This document shows, piece by piece, positions 23,007 to 33,598 of a stretch of 64,000 bases of DNA (position 1 is its first letter; each line of letters begins with the position of its first letter). The notes below the pieces were generated by a model. It had not been told where the DNA came from. It did no database searches and worked only from the letters and a program-made list of their open reading frames with translations. Source of the DNA: Dermanyssus gallinae (lineage: Eukaryota; Arthropoda; Arachnida; Mesostigmata; Dermanyssidae); contig QVRM01001450.1 in assembly GCA_003439945.1 (NCBI GenBank), positions 62,001-126,000 on the forward strand. The letters are read 5' to 3'. The position numbers and the translations under genes are program-made.

Positions 23007-23119
23007 CAACAGCAGCAACAACAACAGCAACAGCAACAACAACAACAACGACGACAACGACAACAACAACAACGACGACAACGGCAACAACAACAACAAC
23101 AACAACAACAACGACAACG

Positions 23120-23181
<62 letters not shown>
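23007..23181. repeat. (CAA)n microsatellite
   Basis: CAA units with a few CAG and CGA interruptions run for about 175 bp. The 167-bp repeat copy 2 adjoins the tract, and CAA-type sequence resumes on its far side. Confidence 0.9.
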
Positions 23182-23182
<1 letters not shown>

Positions 23183-23345
23183 TATACACTTTGCTGATGT
23201 TGTCTAGAAAACGCTGCAAGCCTCTAAAACAAGTGGGTACTAAAATGGCAAGAACTTTTGCATTAAAATAATTTCATAACCCTCAGCTATTCCTTTTAAT
23301 ATCTTTATCAATATCAACTTTAAATATCCGTCAATATCTTAAGTA
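23180..23345. repeat. ~167-bp dispersed repeat, copy 2, inside a CAA tract
   Basis: This is the second copy of the unit at 22158-22325. It has (CAA)n directly on the left and ACAACAATAACAACAACA on the right, as if it had inserted into the microsatellite. Confidence 0.85.
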
Positions 23346-25703
23346 GTACAACAATAACAACAACATAACAGCCGCAACTATATTCAATCATCGCTGCATG
23401 CTGATTCATGGTGCTATTGGTATCCCGTACGTCCACCATAAAAACTCCAATAAAATATCACGACCATATTAACTTTTCGCTTTCTCCCTCTTGCTTTTTC
23501 GCGCACATGTCCTTCCGTTTTCGTGAGTTTACACTGCATATCTCTTTATTTTTATTTTTTATTCCATGTTTATTCTTCACCATTTGAGTCTAGTCATTGT
23601 TTCTGCTAATAGTTTCTACGTTTTCTCTTTGACACTGTCCTGACAACAACAGCAACAAGCGCCACAGGAAAGAGCACCCTTTGTCAGCCGAATGAATGCG
23701 TTGCTTCCTCTCCGATTTCATCTGCCCCATCACAGCCCATAACAGTTAGGTTGGCAGCAAAACTTTATCCAGCGGACGTGGAAAAGGCGGACGCATGCCG
23801 GAACAAGGGGACTAGAGCATCAAGGACTGAGCGAGTAAAACATGAGGTTGGCAGTTAAGTGCGGGACACCGCTCCAAATCTACATGTTATTATTGACGGT
23901 GTTGTTATTTCTTTCTTTTCGTCGTCCCCTCTGTTGTTTTAGTTATGCCGTTGTTTTCTCTTCCGTCGGATCGGTTAGAATGCATAAAAGATATACAAGC
24001 ACTGTTTATGAAACCCTCTGCTTTTTAACCGGCCCTCATAGGTAGTTTTGGCTCCCTCCTTAACCGGACAAATCCTTGACCAACACCAGCATATCTATGT
24101 CTGTAACAAACGATTAGGCTTGGGCAAATCGACACTACCGGTGCCACAGCCTTGTCTAACTGTATATATATATATATATAGCGCACCAATCAGAAACGCT
24201 CGTCGGTAACGCCAGGGACCTTGGGGGCGAACCCAGGCGGGGGCGTACCTCAGTCGAGGAAGATCAAGTGTGGCTGAAAAATAGTTGTGCCGCGGAGGAA
24301 GCGTATCGACGTCTAAGAAGCCACGACGCTGCTTCATCGCTCGAGAGAATGGGCGCCAGAGTAAGGGATAATGCGTTCGACGTCCGAGGCTTCCGATGAA
24401 GGCTGCCAGCCCTCTCCAAGCTGCCTGAGTGATCACCCTTGCCTCGTCGACTTTGCGTCCTGCCCGATTCCTCGCCTCGGCTTCCATCGCGGCCACAAAG
24501 CGGCGGTGCAAGCGTCTACACAACTAACTTGTACTCTGTTTCTTCTTCTTCCTTGTTGTCGCTGTTGTCGTTGAACGTCGCTGAAGGTTGCTCTCGAAGG
24601 AAGGCGACATAACAAAAGCCAAAGTCCAGAGTGCAGCAAGGGGAAGACTGGGGCACTTGGAAGGGCGCGCAAGATTCCCATTTGGCTGAGTCTCGGCTGT
24701 GTATCCTTAGCAGAGAGATATAGAGAAAAAGAGAGAGAGGCCCATTCAAGCCTAAACACACATCCACACAGATGTGAGCAAGGACGTAGAAACATAGTCG
24801 AAATCCTGAAGGCACCTCGCAAATGCGTTGGCAGGTGTTACGAAGGGGAAGCTTGTGGGAGAGTTGTGAGTGGTGCAGCGGCGGCGGAGGGAAAGGTCGA
24901 GGTGAAAAGCCTCGAATGCCGGCGAATGAGAAAGTAGTGCATCATGATCGGAAAAACAGATGAACGCTCGATGGGATAACCATGCTGATAACAGCGCCGC
25001 TAGCCGGCTAGTGCAAAGCTGGTCGTCGAAAGCGAGGGAGGAAAATAAAGAGACTTTGGTGAACCTGGAATCGCGCGGAACGAATCCACATAGGGAAGTA
25101 AAACTGCGGCAGGAGGGCGGCGAAAAACATTGGTTACTTACTAGTTGAAGAGATTGCGCCGTACACCGAACGTCGTATATACAAGATACAGGGCACTCTC
25201 TCCTAATCTACCCTGTTTCTTAAGATAAGCGCTGCGAGTCGACCCGCTTGTGTAAAATGTAGGTGTACGATGAAAACTTACTCCATGTAGATACAATAAT
25301 GGCAACTAAAGTAGGCATTGCTTGCAGATCTTCAGGACTAAGCGGATCAAACCCGTGGGCCTTTTTGAATATACGCTTACCACACAGACAAAATTTGCAA
25401 ACCTAAAGGACACTCGTATGCTGCATCCAAGAGCATGCGGAGTCCTTTCTTATAGCAGATTTTATTTGGACAATATAGATACGGGAGCTTAACTTTTCCT
25501 ATTTGGGTACTAAAAACTACGCGCCAAACGCCTTTGACAAAGCTTGTAGCTAGCAGTGGAACGAAACCTGGGCTCGCTCACTAGAATACGTGTAGTGGCT
25601 CACGTGAGATAGCTTCATGTAACTTAACGTGTGAAAAGATAGGCGCTATTGCATGCGATCAATATTTTGTCTGCATAGAAACAGACTTGCTGGCTTACTT
25701 CTG

Positions 25704-25716
25704 TGAATCTTTCTTT
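25704..25716. repeat. Target-site duplication, 3' side of LINE C
   Basis: TGAATCTTTCTTT here is repeated at 28310-28322, at the other end of the LINE. The shared 13 bp define the insertion. Confidence 0.8.
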
Positions 25717-28309
25717 TATTTGTTTTATTAACACCCAAACTGGGTAAATGTGTTTATGTTACATCAAAATGTTTCGAGACGCCAACAATCTAGCGTTTTG
25801 CTAGTTCTGCTATAGACCTAACCGCCGGGCATACCGCGGCGTGGTATCGATCACATTTGCTCCAGCATTGTTTGCATTGACATTCATCCTGTGGTTCATG
25901 AAAACCCTCCACGTTGCACAGAACGTGATGAAATCCGTGAGCTGCAAAGGCCGTCGTTAGATGTCGATCTATTACACCGCTACCCCGCCATTCAGTGCTC
26001 GTCATTGCTGCTGTTCCATAAATACCTATGTCCACTTCCCTAATTTTAGTTTCCCAGTTTCGCATATAAACTTCAAAGGCGCACGTTTTCTTCAGATTAA
26101 ATCGTTTTTGTAGTTCTTCCGTCAGTAGCGGGCCACCCTCTAAGACGTGAACAATTCTATTCCTGCAAGTATTCGAAAGCGCAAAAACCCTCTTTAAAAA
26201 GAAAAACCTCACCCCATCAATTAAACGCAATTCGCCTACTCCCAACTTATCCCATATTAGTGGAATGCCGTATGTGGCTATGGGTGCTATCTGTATCCCG
26301 AAAAGAGCAATTGCTGCATGAACTGAAAGCATATGTGGCCATTTAATTGCCACAGCTGCGATGGTGGCCTTCCTGACCCTCTCCTGGATGTGTAATCGAA
26401 AACTGCTGCCGCTTGTTGACAAGGTTATGCCTAGGTATGTAAATTTGTTTACAAATTTAATTTCTGTTTCCCTGACTTGGATCACGTCACCCCTGGCCAT
26501 ACGGCCGCCCCTTCGGAATTTCATAGCTACTGTCTTTCCCCAGTTAACCTTCAAGCCCTTCTCATCCATGAATGTAACTAGTCGATTCATGGCTTGTTTC
26601 ACCCTGAAAAGACTGCCACCAAAGATGACCACATCATCAGCGTACAGTAAGATTCTGGCCCACTCTTGGGTCCAGCCCGCCCTTATCCACTCTGGTAGTC
26701 CACCCAAAAGTACGGAAAACAGCAATGGGCTCAGTCCATCGCCTTGTGCGACGCCTGTGGTTTGAGCCACTTCTCCCGCAATACCGACCCCGTTATCAAT
26801 CTGCACCGTGTTCTGCTTTAACATATTAATAAGTAACCTCAGAACTGCTGCCGGCACTCCCGATTTTGCCAGCTCTTCAACTATTTTATCCCTTGGTGCT
26901 ATGTCAAACGCTGCCTTTAAATCTACAAACACCGCATATATACAACTTCTTGGCCTAGACAGCGTTTCCCAGATTGCTCCTAGCAGCTCCCGAATTGCTG
27001 AGTAAGTTGATTTTCCCTTCCTAAATCCATGCTGCTCCTCCGGTATTACCCCCCGCTCCTCCAAGAATGACCCCAGTCTTCTAGCTATTATTCCCGAGAA
27101 TATTTTATACGGGCAGCTTTTTATTGATATTCCCCTCCAAGCTTCTGGTTCAGTTTCTACTCCCTTTCCTTTTGGAATGACTATTAAAGTCGCTTTCCTC
27201 CAGGCCTCTGGAATTTCCCCCTTGTTTAAACATTCATTGAATAAGGCTTGCCAGCAAGGTGCGAGAATTAGGGTATCCTTCATGTGTTCATTTCTTATCA
27301 AGTCTTTCCCGTGCGCTTTGCCCCGTGGTGCTCTGTCTATTGCTTCTATCACTTCCCTAATTGAGATTTCTCTCCCTATCCAAACCCTCGCTTCTTCCGT
27401 TGTCTGATCCCACGGGCCTTCGTATTCTAGCGGCGCTTTCGGAGTTGTGTCCGCCCCGGCCAATATTCGCCTAAAATGTTCGACTAACCTACCCGTCTCT
27501 ACGGAACACTGTCTTCTCCCCTTTCGTTTCAGCCATGTATGTGGACGTTCGTCAGCCTCCCTTATTGCTACCCACTCTATTTTTTCCCAGTGCTTCTTCT
27601 TCTCCTCCTTATACGCTTTCTTAACCAGCCGTTTAACCAACGCTGCCAACGGCCTCATTAACGGAACGGTCTTTACATATTCTCGCGTCAGCTTACTAGC
27701 TTGCTTGGCTGCCCTGCACCTTTCATTAAACCAGGGTCTTCCGCTTCTCTCCTGTGGCGGCAGCATCGCAGACCTCAATAAGCCTACTAGACTGCGTTCA
27801 TAGGAATCTACCTGGATTACCCCTGGCACCGGAAGTACCCCGCTAAGCCCTTGTAAAAGGACGTTGCCGCTAAGCTTTCTCCCTGATCCTTCCCTCTTCC
27901 CTCGTTCTTGAACACTGCTTCTAATTTTTACCCGGATACCCATAGGTATATGTTTTCTGAGTCCCGCCCCTTCCTGTAAAGGATTGTCGTCCCCTGTAAA
28001 TTGTATGTCCTTTCTGTCTAGATCGGTTGCAAATATATCAATAACTGATGTCCCGGAGTGGCATTCATATGTGCACACATCTGCCCTGTTAACTACCCAA
28101 CAGCCGGTCTCCTCCAGTACGTCTAGCAAAGCCACCGTTCGTTCCGAGTTAATCCTGTCTAATCTCGCGTTAAAATCCCCTCCTATGATCATCGGAGCCT
28201 TTCGCGGTAGCGCTTCTATCCCCAGCAAGAGGCGCTCGACCATCGTCTCTGTGGACTCCGTCCCCGTCGGTTGTACATAGGTAGCCACTAGTTCTAGTTT
28301 AGGTGACAA
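25717..28309 (-). mobile_element. LINE family C non-LTR retrotransposon (5'-truncated)
   Basis: A 2.6-kb minus-strand element carries one long frame, a short 3' UTR and an A-rich end (…TTAATAAAACAAATAA). It is flanked by a 13-bp direct repeat (25704-25716 and 28310-28322). It interrupts a decayed mariner transposase on the same strand. It lacks the 5' UTR and the N-terminal part of the endonuclease, so it is 5'-truncated. Confidence 0.85.
25790..28309 (-). CDS. LINE C endonuclease-reverse transcriptase, 839 codons, N-terminally truncated
   Basis: The frame encodes the polyprotein of an APE-class LINE, which would nick target DNA and reverse-transcribe the element RNA there. Residues 1-130 are the C-terminal half of the endonuclease (IIGGDFNARL at 41-50, SVIDIFATD at 88-96, RKHIPMG at 118-124); the first part of that domain is missing. 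Reverse transcriptase covers about 360-650: WRGISI, QHGFRKGKSTYSA (426-438), FVDLKAAFD (461-469), AQGDGLSPLLF (521-531), YADD (556-559), FTYLG (623-627). The C-terminus (810-827) carries a cysteine/histidine cluster, CQCKQCWSKCDRYHAAVC. The frame has no stop or shift, so the copy is young, but the truncated endonuclease makes it unlikely to be autonomous. The first codon is TTG at the insertion junction; the frame continues upstream into mariner sequence. No RNase H is seen. LINE B aligns with residues 530-839. Confidence 0.85.
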   Translation of the reverse strand: MSPKLELVATYVQPTGTESTETMVERLLLGIEALPRKAPMIIGGDFNARLDRINSERTVALLDVLEETGCWVVNRADVCTYECHSGTSVIDIFATDLDRKDIQFTGDDNPLQEGAGLRKHIPMGIRVKIRSSVQERGKREGSGRKLSGNVLLQGLSGVLPVPGVIQVDSYERSLVGLLRSAMLPPQERSGRPWFNERCRAAKQASKLTREYVKTVPLMRPLAALVKRLVKKAYKEEKKKHWEKIEWVAIREADERPHTWLKRKGRRQCSVETGRLVEHFRRILAGADTTPKAPLEYEGPWDQTTEEARVWIGREISIREVIEAIDRAPRGKAHGKDLIRNEHMKDTLILAPCWQALFNECLNKGEIPEAWRKATLIVIPKGKGVETEPEAWRGISIKSCPYKIFSGIIARRLGSFLEERGVIPEEQHGFRKGKSTYSAIRELLGAIWETLSRPRSCIYAVFVDLKAAFDIAPRDKIVEELAKSGVPAAVLRLLINMLKQNTVQIDNGVGIAGEVAQTTGVAQGDGLSPLLFSVLLGGLPEWIRAGWTQEWARILLYADDVVIFGGSLFRVKQAMNRLVTFMDEKGLKVNWGKTVAMKFRRGGRMARGDVIQVRETEIKFVNKFTYLGITLSTSGSSFRLHIQERVRKATIAAVAIKWPHMLSVHAAIALFGIQIAPIATYGIPLIWDKLGVGELRLIDGVRFFFLKRVFALSNTCRNRIVHVLEGGPLLTEELQKRFNLKKTCAFEVYMRNWETKIREVDIGIYGTAAMTSTEWRGSGVIDRHLTTAFAAHGFHHVLCNVEGFHEPQDECQCKQCWSKCDRYHAAVCPAVRSIAELAKR

Positions 28310-28322
28310 TGAATCTTTCTTT
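28310..28322. repeat. Target-site duplication, 5' side of LINE C
   Basis: Second copy of TGAATCTTTCTTT. On the minus strand it reads AAAGAAAGATTCA and belongs to the mariner coding sequence (…KKDS). Confidence 0.8.
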
Positions 28323-29311
28323 ATCTTCTCTATAGTCTCTAACCGTGTACCTTTAGATTTTTCATCCGCTTGAACAGGAAGAAGTCACGCAAAGCCAGAT
28401 CCGGCGCATACATACGTTGCAGCAATGTAGCAATTTAATTTATCTTTAAATAATCGGTAATCAGTAATGATGCGTGCGCCGGTGCGTTGGCGCCATGGAT
28501 GATGTGAGAATTGTTTGCTCAGAATTCAGGTCTCTTGCGTCGGACGTTCTCGCGTAATGTTCTTTAAATTTCGTGATGAATGGCACGTTTAAAAACTAAG
28601 CAAATCGTAAGTCTTTGGTGGTTTGAGTTCTTGAATTGAATTGAGTGAAGACGTTTGACCGTTTTCTCGTAACCTCTTCATTGAAGTCGTTTAATAGGCT
28701 GGGGTAAGTAGTAGCTCGCTACAAACGTTTTCTAGGTTTGTTGCGGAACTTGATCTTGCCCACTATAAGACAACGACAAAACATTGGTGAGATAGTGACC
28801 TTTTTGTTTGCACAAGCCGTTTACATGATACCAAATTTATAGCACTTTTTCACAAAAAAACAGGCCCGATTGTATTGATGCACGCTTGAATGTGGGCATC
28901 TAGTTTGCTATGGGTCGTGGATTTGTTAGCGTACACTTAACTTCTAAAAAAAAACACCAAAAGTCGAACGCTGGTAAATCACAAGGTCTCGAAAGGTTAA
29001 CTCGCACCGATATTGTCCAAATCTGCGATAAAACTCGCCTTTCACTGTGAAGTGAATAAACTTGTTTCGGACGTTATTCCGTACTGGCGGCCAAAGCAGC
29101 GGTATTTTGAGCCAAACGTGCGTTCCTTGACGCATCACACACTAAACATGTCTTGTTAATTTTTTGCATAACGTGCATAAATAGTGTTTTCAGTAGGTCG
29201 GTTATGACGACCGCAAAATTGCACGAAGAACTCGACAGAGCGTGCCATTCCATCTTCATGATACATTTTCATAATATACAGTACGCGTTGCTTCGTTGAG
29301 TAGCGTTCCAT
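28310..29311 (-). pseudogene. Decayed mariner transposase interrupted by LINE C
   Basis: The minus strand starts MERYSTKQRVLYIMKMYHED and continues to CGRHNRPTENTI (29311 to about 29160), like the N-terminal helix-turn-helix of mariner-type transposases. After decayed sequence come NVRRKRPEF (about 28540), IIHGANAPAHASLLITDYL (about 28500-28445), YAPDLALRDFFLF (about 28410-28370) and, in another frame, GTRLETIEKIKKDS. The order and the ~1-kb length fit one nearly full transposase. The second catalytic Asp of HDNAPAH is Ala here, and stops and shifts are frequent. Its C-terminal end is cut by LINE C; the remaining tail should lie below 25704. Confidence 0.65.
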
Positions 29312-30920
29312 TTTGGATTTTGGCAGCCCAACCAGTCTCGCTTACGAAGGAAGTGAGCCGCCTCGAAGGGACCAGAGCTGAAGGCGGGAAATTTAAAAAG
29401 ATCTAAAATGACTCTTTAAACAATATAAATATACGTTTTTTTCGTGTATATATATATATATATATACTTCTGAATATATTTCTGCACATCAATGTATGCG
29501 TATGTTGGCTATCTGCTCGGTCCGCGCAGGCAATGCTCGAGTAAGTTCCTGTCTGGCGTGATGCGGTGTATCTGACTTTTAATCGTATTACGCCTTGTGG
29601 CTTATGGGATGGGTAGTCGCGGTGGTAGGTAGTAATGGGCGGGGCCGGAACCAAGGCCGGTCGTAGTCGATGTGGTCACCGCACTGGCGGCAGCTGCTTG
29701 CCTGCTCTAACCAGAGGCAGACAGACAGGCAGTCAGTCAAGCATGTGCGCCTGTTTCGCTTAAGTTTCCTGCGCAAGGCAAGAGGCCTGACGGAGAGGGC
29801 TGAACAGACTCAAATCGTTACCACATTCATTCGTTCATTCATTCATCCTCCGTTTCTTTCCTCGTTCGTTTCTCCGTATGTTCACGGGTAGTTCACACAC
29901 TCGCCCACCATCATACGGTACTGGAGTTTCTAAGTTGGATTTAGCGTACGGACGAGCGCACTACCAGCACGTTCGTATTTACGTATAGCCCCCGCCGGCA
30001 TATGGTGGCGGCGGCGGCGGCATTCGCAGCATTTGCCAGCAGCAGCTCGTTTCGAAGGCAAAAAACAGTGGTAGAAGCAGCAGCAGCAAACCTAAAAGCA
30101 GACCGACAGACCCTGCATCCTCTCACTTTCCCCAGGGCCGCGTCTCAGTGGGGGGCTCTCTTGCCAGGGGGCTTAGACACGACAGGCAGTGGAGTGTATC
30201 TTCTACGTAGAGCTACTTCCCCATGGCGAATTCCTCTTGCAGGAAAACGCGCAGGGCCCCCGACTACTACTACTACTACTACTACGCAGATGAACCTGAG
30301 CAGCCCCACGCGCAGAGATCCCGGACCCTAAAACGGCCTGGCCCACACGCAGAAGGGCGATGCAGGCCGATGCAGGCCTGGACTCCTCATGCAGCCCCAA
30401 CCAAAAGAAACCCTGCGCACCCCTTTAGTTGGGGGTTGCCCGCCGAGCCCCGCTAGCAAAGCGACCGCAGGCGTTGCGCAGCCTTGGCTGGAGTCAGCTG
30501 GCACTGCCGCGACAACGCTCAAATGTCGTCATCGTGGACAGCAGTCCGTTCCCGACTGGGCCTCACGAGGAGAACTAGCTTGACGGCCACCGGCGGGCGA
30601 TGTGATTTCGCTTGAGCTGCTCTGCGTCGTCATCGTTGTTGTTATTGTTGTTCTTGTTGTCGCCGATCTTCTTCCACCGATCTTAATGATGCCTCTGCTA
30701 TTGCGGCCGTTGCTGCTGCTGCTGCGGCTAGTTGGCGTTCGTCCAGAATTTAGCCAGCGCCACCTAGCTCATTACGAAAACTGAACGTTGACGAGAGTGC
30801 GGATTCAACGCATGATATACGCTCGCGCCGACGTCGCAGCAATGTCGATAGTAAACGCTGACCTCATGTATAAGTGCGATATGAAGAAGCTGTACACGTA
30901 TAGACGATTGAAGTTGCATA

Positions 30921-31050
<130 letters not shown>

Positions 31051-31931
31051 CATTATGTACATGCATCTCAATTATAATATATAATAGTATAATAACAATG
31101 ACTGTCTGCAGAGGAAATGCAGCTTCCATTGTAAGCGCCACGAGCTGAATCAACGTACGCATAAATGCGGTATATCAGCTATATCGTCCGTCTATTCGGT
31201 ATATACATATCTGTAAACTAAAATTTGATCCCATAATCATTTTATGAAATATTTCTTTCAGGCACATGTGATGGTAACTGATCCAGATTCTTGAGCATAT
31301 TACTGATTTGTTCTTCTACTAACGCGTGTTTAAGGCATAATTCCAGTGCAAGCGTTGCCGATACGTTCTTTGAAAAGCCCAACGTGCGCTTTACGAAGTA
31401 AGATCTTACATAATTTTTGGCCTTGAAATCTGACATTGTAAAACAAGGGGCAATCGCGTGATGGCAGTTTACTACAATAGGTACAATTTTGATTCTAAAT
31501 AGGTATAGAGCTACTCGTTTAGTTCTATGTCAGTAACGTCTTCCACTATAATCATGGCTGCGGCTGCCATGCTACGCATTGCCTCTATATGTCTGCTGAA
31601 TGGCAGCCCTGTCCGCCGTAGATAACAAAAGTGATGAGACGAATTTAACAACCTTTATCATAATGTACCACTTGTACGCGGTAAATACGTACGTATGTGT
31701 TCCTCGGTTCTTTTTCACTAAAGGCTCACTTCTGTATGCGGGGCAATTTCTCTTTTGCCCCACTTTTCACTCAAACCGCTTTCCTGTCTAAAACATAGAA
31801 GCACTTGCTTGCCAATCACAGTGATCGTATTGTTGTGGTTTCTGTTGTTATATCTAGATCTTCGCTCAAACCGAATTTGTAGCGCGCGCCGCCATTCGTC
31901 GCACGACGTTCGCAAATGAGTCTCTTCCCGC

Positions 31932-32006
31932 GCACAAACACAGCATATTGCCACCGGCTATGTAGGCCGCCAACGGTGGCCTACCGGCCATATGCTGTGT
32001 GTGTTT
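31932..32006. repeat. Imperfect ~75-bp inverted repeat
   Basis: The outer arms ACAAACACAGCATAT and CATATGCTGTGTGTGT and the inner arms TAGGCCGCC and GGTGGCCTA pair around a 3-base loop (AAC), with a few unpaired bases between. Confidence 0.75.
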
Positions 32007-32276
32007 TTGCCTCACCGGGTAGCCCCACCGTATGCCCTTGGCGGCTGGGTGCCACCGCGTTTGAACTACCATGATTCTCATCTCGAGAGTAACGCCCGCT
32101 ATAGGACCGAAGCAAAGACCGAGATGCAGCAGACAAGGGGTTCGTATTCTACGTGAAAATACCGCCTTTTTCAACATAATTTGACGAGGAGAGCTAGCTG
32201 ATTCTGTCTCTTCTATATATACAGGTAGTTCAAGTCAGATTTATCTCATTATAATTTAGAATTAGAAGAAAGTAGA

Positions 32277-32303
32277 AGGTAGTTCAATAAGTTCTTAGAA
32301 TGA
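32277..32303. repeat. Mariner left terminal inverted repeat (inner copy)
   Basis: This is the exact 27-bp reverse complement of 33538-33564. A partial outer copy (CAGGTAGTTCAA) lies at 32222-32233. Confidence 0.9.
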
Positions 32304-32341
32304 AAACCGAGAATTTTCCAAATCATGTTTTTAATTTTTTC

Positions 32342-33388
32342 TTATTCGATATACTCCCCGAGAAGCTCAATACACTTTTCCCGCCGAGATTTCAGAGCTT
32401 TCATACCTCTTGAGTAGAATTCCGCGTCGTTAGACTGAAAATAGGCATTGACAGCAGCCTTAACCTCTTCATTGCTGGAAAAACGCTTTCCACCGAGACT
32501 ATTCTTCAAATGTCCGAAGAGGAAATAATCAGAGGGGGCCAGGTCTGGAGAATAGGAGGGTTGTTCAATAAGTTCGAACCTCAGTTGGGCCAGTTTTGCC
32601 GATGCTTGCCGGGACTTGTGTGCAGGAGCATTGCCCTGGTGAAACGGGACAACCTTCTTCTGCAAAGCGGGCCGTTTCACGATGAGTTCTTGCTAACGGC
32701 AGTTCAACAGTCTTGCATAATATTCTCCTGTGATCGTTTTACAGCTCTCAAGGTAGTCGACCAGCATTATTCTACGTTGGTCTTAAAAAACTGTAGCCAT
32801 CACCTTTCCGGTCAATGCCGTTGTCCGCACCCTCTTCGGAGGTCCTTCATCAGGTGCACACCATTGGCAAGATGCTTCTTGGGTCTCGGGAGTGTAGTGA
32901 TGAACCCGGCTTTCATCGACGGTCATGAATCTGCACCAAAAATCCGACAGATTGTTCGACATCTTGGCCAAATTTCGCTGTAAAGCCAAAACAGGCGCGT
33001 CTTTTTGGCCTTGGTTGAGCAGATGCGGCAGCCATTTTGCTCTAAGCTCTTTCATCTTCAAGTTTTCGTGTAGGATAAAATGCACACTGCCTAAACTAAT
33101 CCCTAATGCCTCCGCTATTTCCTTAATGTTCATTCGCTTATCTGTGCCAAGAATTTTTCGCATTTTCTCTACGTTTTCCTCATCAGTTGCCGTTTTTTGG
33201 CCTCCTGGACGTAGTTCATCCTCGGTGCTCCTGCGACCTCTTTTTAACACATTAATCCAGTTGGAAACAGTGGCAAAACATGGCGCAGAGTCACTGTACG
33301 TCTCGTCTAACTCAATTTTTACTTGGGTCGCATTCCAACCTTTGAAATAAAAATGCTTGATAACCACTCGAAACTCTTTTTTCTCCAT
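32342..33388 (-). pseudogene. Mariner transposase, 348 codons with two in-frame stops
   Basis: This transposase would cut and paste the mariner element at TA sites. The reading from 33388 stays in one frame to the stop at 32342 and gives a normal mariner length of 348 codons. It has an N-terminal helix-turn-helix region (MEKKEFRVVIKHFYFKG…), the second DNA-binding part (NIKEIAEALGISLGSVHFIL) and the catalytic domain. The first Asp is in TVDESRVHHY. The second, in the HQDNAPAH block, is Gly here (HQGNAPAH), and the third is intact in YSPDLAPSDYFLF. Stop codons lie at 32783-32785 (replacing the Trp of FWD) and 32693-32695. There is no frameshift, so decay is slight, but the copy cannot be active. 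Confidence 0.9.
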
Positions 33389-33537
33389 TTTTAAAAATCA
33401 CGCCGATACGTTGCACGGGAAAAGCTATCAAACGAAATCGCAACGGCCAATCACCATAATATATTGAGTGCTAGCAGTCGAAAAGTTGCAGTTCCTATTG
33501 GCGGTGAAAGCGTGCCAAAATTCGAATTCTAAAAAGC

Positions 33538-33562
33538 TCATTCTAAGAACTTATTGAACTAC

Positions 33563-33564
<2 letters not shown>
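33538..33564. repeat. Mariner right terminal inverted repeat
   Basis: This 27-bp arm matches 32277-32303 in reverse complement. G at 33565 and then TA follow, adjoining an AT microsatellite. Confidence 0.9.

Positions 33565-33565
<1 letters not shown>

Positions 33566-33597
<32 letters not shown>
33566..33597. repeat. (AT)n microsatellite flanking the mariner
   Basis: AT run of about 32 bp; its first TA doubles as the mariner target duplication. Confidence 0.9.

Positions 33598-33598
<1 letters not shown>

Larger units (their letters stand above)
21150..25703. other. No recognisable gene; contains a repeated ~167-bp unit and a (CAA)n tract
   Basis: The recognisable contents are two copies of a 167-bp repeat (22158-22325 and 23180-23345), a CAA tract (23007-23181) and a short (AT)n (24163-24180). 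GC-richer sequence at 24.2-25.2 kb has open frames of up to 142 codons that I could not identify. From 25.2 kb to the LINE C 3' end nothing is recognised. The first bases below 25704 may be the tail of the interrupted mariner. Confidence 0.45.
32222..33565 (-). mobile_element. Mariner element, complete length, inactive
   Basis: The element is 1344 bp with TA on each side (32220-32221 and 33566-33567), in a TA-rich target. The right terminal inverted repeat reads, from the outside, CAGGTAGTTCAATAAGTTCT (33565 inward). The left end starts CAGGTAGTTCAA at 32222. The full-length match to the right end (27 bp perfect) lies about 55 bp further in, at 32277-32303, so the left terminus is duplicated or rearranged. 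One transposase frame lies between the ends on the minus strand. Confidence 0.9.

Noticed and set aside
23007..23181. CRISPR-like array appearance of repeated units
   Set aside because: The units are 3-bp microsatellite repeats without unique spacers, and the genome is eukaryotic.
22980..23219. 79-codon minus-strand poly-Leu frame that looks like a membrane protein
   Set aside because: It is the reverse reading of the (CAA)n tract.
24095..24523. 142-codon minus-strand frame
   Set aside because: No domain recognised; it runs through an (AT)n tract and lies in a GC-richer block where chance frames are long.
26361..26765. 134-codon plus-strand frame and others opposite LINE C
   Set aside because: They are antisense shadows of the LINE C polyprotein, which has clear RT motifs.
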